From Trebouxia sp. TZW2008 (Eukaryota; Chlorophyta; Trebouxiophyceae; Trebouxiales; Trebouxiaceae): DNA of 64,000 bases. Below, piece after piece: positions 60,764 through 64,000 of this stretch. The notes beneath the pieces were generated by a model. The model saw nothing but the letters and a program-made list of their open reading frames with translations, searched no databases and was not told where the DNA came from. A program made the translations under genes and the position numbers. The first letter of the stretch is position 1. Each line of letters begins with the position of its first letter. The stretch spans positions 1 to 64,000 of the forward strand of contig BDIU01000173.1 in assembly GCA_002118135.1 (NCBI GenBank). The letters run 5' to 3'.

Positions 60764-63700
60764 TCAGGCAGCATGCTGCTTGCTGCTTGACACAAGCTGC
60801 TTTGCTGCAGTTCTGAGTTCGCGCTCTGACACAAACATAGCTGACAACACCCCAATAAGAGCGATACAACCAATTGCTATGTGCCAACAAGCATCACTTG
60901 CAAAGGAATTTTTGAATATGCCACCACTGATGTGTGGCTCAAGCAGCACTGCCTTGGACAAACCTGCATACAGAGCGCAGCTATTCAGCTCCAGGCCCAC
61001 AATTGATTCAGGTCAATGCAAATTGGCTGCATGTATGCAAACGTCGGACCCTTGACATCACACTGATCTAAACAGTACTGCCTGTGTGTCAATGTAACAA
61101 GTCCACAGATGCAACTGCATCTCAATGTTTTTGAGTCAAAGCAGGGAGGTCGGCTGCTGCTCATGCTAATCTTCTTTTTGGGGCTACAATGACTGCGAAA
61201 ACAGCAGGGGCAATGCTCAACTGTGCTTAGCTGCAAATGCTGCGCATGCCTGTGAACACCATTTGAGACAGCAGACTATGGCGCCCTGCATATACGCTGC
61301 CAATGCATGGGCAAAGCTCGACAAGCTCACAAAGAGGCATCCAATCGTGAAGGCAAAGCAACAAAACTCAGCTTCAGTAAAGCAGTCAAGACAGCCTCGA
61401 ACAACACTTTTCAAACACATGCTAGAGCGTATGCTAGGCGCGCATTGCATGCTGGAGCATCACCGTGCAGAGCTTGAGCAATGCACAATATTGAAGCTGT
61501 TGAAATGGTGACAACAAATGGCTCTTACCCAGCAGCAGTGCTGCAGTCGCTGTCACTGCAAAGCTTGCCAGTGTCGGTGACCACGCCCTGATTCCCAAAG
61601 TAGGCACAGAGGACTTGATGAAAGCCCAAGAGTAGCCAATACGCATGATTATGTTAGCGCTGTCAGCCAGAATGAGTCCTGCAGATGCAGAAACGTACTT
61701 GAAAGCTCAAGCAGCAAGGGAGGCAGTCAAGCTGACCTGGCAAGACTGATGTTGTACAATATGTGACCAAATGAAAGCAAAATGACTGACATACAGCCGG
61801 CTGAAACCCCCAGGTGCATTGTCGGACCGGTGAATAAGGCAGCACATGCAACACTAGTGATAAAACAGGATGTGTTGCTGCAGCCTCGCAGCACAACAAA
61901 CATTTGATGGCAATGCATGGCCAGTACCGCCTTGCATATTGTGCAATTATGGTTGCTACAACCATTGCAACAATTGCAATGCAGTAGATATGTTGTACTT
62001 GAAGAAATATTGACAGCAAGACTGACTCAGCCCAGTACATTGAACCTTCATGATGGTCTGGAATCATTGAAGAGCTGACTAAGCCAGATTACAATGTGAA
62101 GGCAGGAGAAAGAAGAAAGGAGGTGCAAGAGGTGAAGAAGACTGACCGACAGCTCCAAGCCTCCAGACCAGACAGAAGCTGAGCAGAACCTGGGCTGCTG
62201 AGAAGGTGCTCTGCCACCAAATGGACCGGCTCAGCTGCCTGAGCACAGAATATTGGCATTGATCCACCAGGGTATCGGATGACATTTCACGAAAATGATG
62301 TGTCGATGGAACAGGAACATTGAAGACGTAACAACACACATGATTTGGCCAAGCCACAAGTCTGGTTGCCCAGATGCAGTTTGTGGACTGGGCATGTAAG
62401 CCGCTCTCACAAGGTGATACCTCTAGGGCATAGACTTCACAATAGTCAAAGCAGCGCATGGTTGACAGCCTTGCTCATGGCAAGCAGGAGCGTGCACAGA
62501 TGACGAGATCAGGACGCAGGACTTGTGTGACTTTCAGCTGATTGCAGTGCATGATGCCCAGAGACACATGCAGGAGGCTATGTTGGCATTGTCCTGGCAT
62601 TGTCTTGGCTGACTTCCAGCGCTAAACATTCAGTGTCCTGATTGTGGCGCCGTGAACAAGCCAACCTGGCAAGACAAGACTTGTGCCACACACACACACC
62701 TAGCGCATGGTCTAGAAATGTAAAGATCAGGATGCTCGTTTCATGCAGGGACTTGTCATGGCAGGCAATATCGGGACTGTATCCCCTTACCTTGCATCAG
62801 CTGTGGCATTGAAATATGCCTCTGTGCAGCCATTGAGCGCCAGCAAGGTGATGTACCCACAGTAGTATGCCAGTGCTGTTGGAGCTTCTGTGTTGCTCCA
62901 TCGTTGGCCATATACAAGGCGCAACAGGAGATATGCATAGCTTGGCCCAAACGCTACTGCCAGAAGACCTGCGCAGTGCATGAGGATCTCAACCAAGCAC
63001 TACTCAAGGACGAGATGCATAGCTTGGCGCAAATGCTACTCCCAGAAGATCTGCACAGAGTGCTTTAGCCACACAGATTAGCTGACTGTTGGCTTGATCG
63101 CATCTCATTCAATACTTGATGAAGCTGAACTAAGCTGAGCTGAGCCAAGCCAGGTAAAGCTAAGCTAAGCTGAGCTACGCTAAGCTGCCCCAATACTGAT
63201 TTCTATGACAAGCAGGCATGGCTCTGACTCAGCCACAAAGCAAAGACACCCATGAGACGTGAGCCAAGCTTGGAGTCGGTGCAACAACAACAGTGCAGGG
63301 CGGACCAGTGTAAGCCTTTTGACATGTAAATTGGCTACATCAGTCCTGTCTATGGCAAACCATATGATGATTGCATTGCAGTCTTTGCTGTAGCCAGAGA
63401 CAGCATGTGCTGTGACTGTGTTGCAGTCTTGTCACGATGTCATGAACGAGCGGACCTGGTGAGACAACAATTGTGCCACAAACAACTAGCACATGGCGCT
63501 AGAGTATTTACAGAGTATCAGCATTACTGTTTCCAGAAGCCAGGGACGGTTTGCAAGCTGCTTTGTACCTATCAAGCCAAAGAAGCGCACCAGGATCCCC
63601 AGGATTTGAGCTTTCTGCTGCTTCTCAGCCTTGACATCTTTCCCTGCAGTTTTGCATAGGGTCAAAGTGAAGCTTTTGGTTGCATTGAGAAATAATTGGA

Positions 63701-64000
63701 TCCAGAGGTTGGTACAGATTGCAACACAATGTGGGTACAAACATCAACAGCAGGCATGCAACAGACCGCCCTCCTGTTTGCTGCCGCCGTGCTGATTGGT
63801 TTCAACGTACAGCGGATGTCAGCAATCCAATCTCTCAGATACTTGTGTGTTGCAAACTGGGCACTATGTTTGCTGATTCACTGCAGTGACAGTGAAAGCT
63901 GCAGTGGTGGTGACAGTGCTCACCTGGTGGTCTGCTGAAAGCTCTAAAGGCTGCTTCTTCCACTGGGAAGAAGATAGTGCGGACCACCAGTGAGCCCAGG
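60764..64000 (-). CDS. RFT1: RFT1 family glycan translocation protein, 5' end beyond the right edge
   Basis: ER membrane protein needed for dolichol-linked Man5GlcNAc2 to become lumenal in N-glycosylation. Segments in gene order: 64000-63927 (GSLVVRTIFFPVEEAAFRAF), 63660-63585 (GKDVKAEKQQKAQILGILVR, then FFGLI), 62970-62785 (AVAFGPSYAYLLLRLVYGQR, then WSNTEAPTALAYYCGYITLL and NGCTEAYFNATADA). About 62190-62150 gives VLLSFCLVWRLGAVG. About 61682-61550 gives GLILADSANIIMRIGYSWAF. The last, to the stop at 60764, gives DACWHIAIGCIALIGVLSAM and FVSERELRTAAKQ. These are recognisable RFT1 blocks: the SLVVR start, FGPSYxYxLLRLxYG, WSxTEAP, NGxTEAF, and the R.GYSWAFI helix. Several hydrophobic helices are evident. 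Exons between 60.95 and 61.5 kb are not resolved. Confidence 0.85.
63013..63060 (-). repeat. partial copy of an RFT1 exon start
   Basis: Reads GCAG|ATCTTCTGGGAGTAGCATT and encodes LLGVAFAPSYA, paralleling the functional start at 62971 (LLAVAFGPSYA). It lies about 80 bp upstream in gene sense and is cut after some 45 bp. Confidence 0.8.
63115..63190. repeat. degenerate AAGCTNAGCT tandem tract
   Basis: GAAGCTGAACTAAGCTGAGC and its variants repeat for about 75 bp. AGCTAAGCT and AGCTGAGCT are partly self-complementary. Confidence 0.75.

Overview
This is nuclear DNA from a eukaryote, most likely a green alga of the trebouxiophyte type. The genes are intron-dense, with short GT-AG introns, many of 50-400 bp. 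Base composition is moderate and no operons are seen. Gene content fits the green lineage: a GATA factor whose finger resembles plant GATA26/27, a borealin-related protein, a PH-FH3-FH1-FH2 formin, and squalene epoxidase. The lineage is inferred from proteins recognised by eye; no search was run.

Layout, left to right. A squalene monooxygenase fragment (336-664, minus) runs off the left edge. Then come a DusA-type tRNA-dihydrouridine synthase (1313-6229, plus), a GATA zinc-finger protein (7026-7886, plus), an unidentified minus gene (about 9.9-11.35 kb) and U2 snRNP protein A' (11629-14287, minus). Next are a DUF4864-like protein (15086-15980, plus), a 98-codon hypothetical (16078-16504, plus), a CWC16/YJU2B-type splicing factor (16854-18287, minus) and an unidentified minus gene (19.1-22.5 kb). 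A large formin follows (23061-34956, plus), then a very large unidentified minus gene with a coiled-coil N-terminus and an FG-containing C-terminus (36548 to about 47.4 kb). The right part holds a small minus gene split over two frames (48556-49190), mitochondrial ETF-ubiquinone oxidoreductase (49698-55729, minus), a borealin-related protein (56057-58426, minus) and the glycan translocation protein RFT1 (60764 to the right edge, minus). Exons of DusA, GATA, U2A', DUF4864-like, CWC16 and ETF-QO were placed by matching intron phases, giving uninterrupted reading frames.

The most striking property is not a gene. In six of the genes, an exon or the end of one is repeated one to four times in the neighbouring intron, often with its splice acceptor and donor. 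Some copies stay open and phase-compatible: three extra 108-nt DusA cassettes, and one extra ETF-QO cassette. Others have decayed through stops, indels or truncation. The affected genes are DusA, U2A', the formin, the FG-tailed gene, ETF-QO and RFT1. This looks like a genome-wide process of tandem exon-segment duplication that may feed alternative or mutually exclusive splicing. Other structural items are an AT-richer MITE-like insertion with a repeated CTAAT motif in a DusA intron, CTG/CAG runs, and several palindromes.
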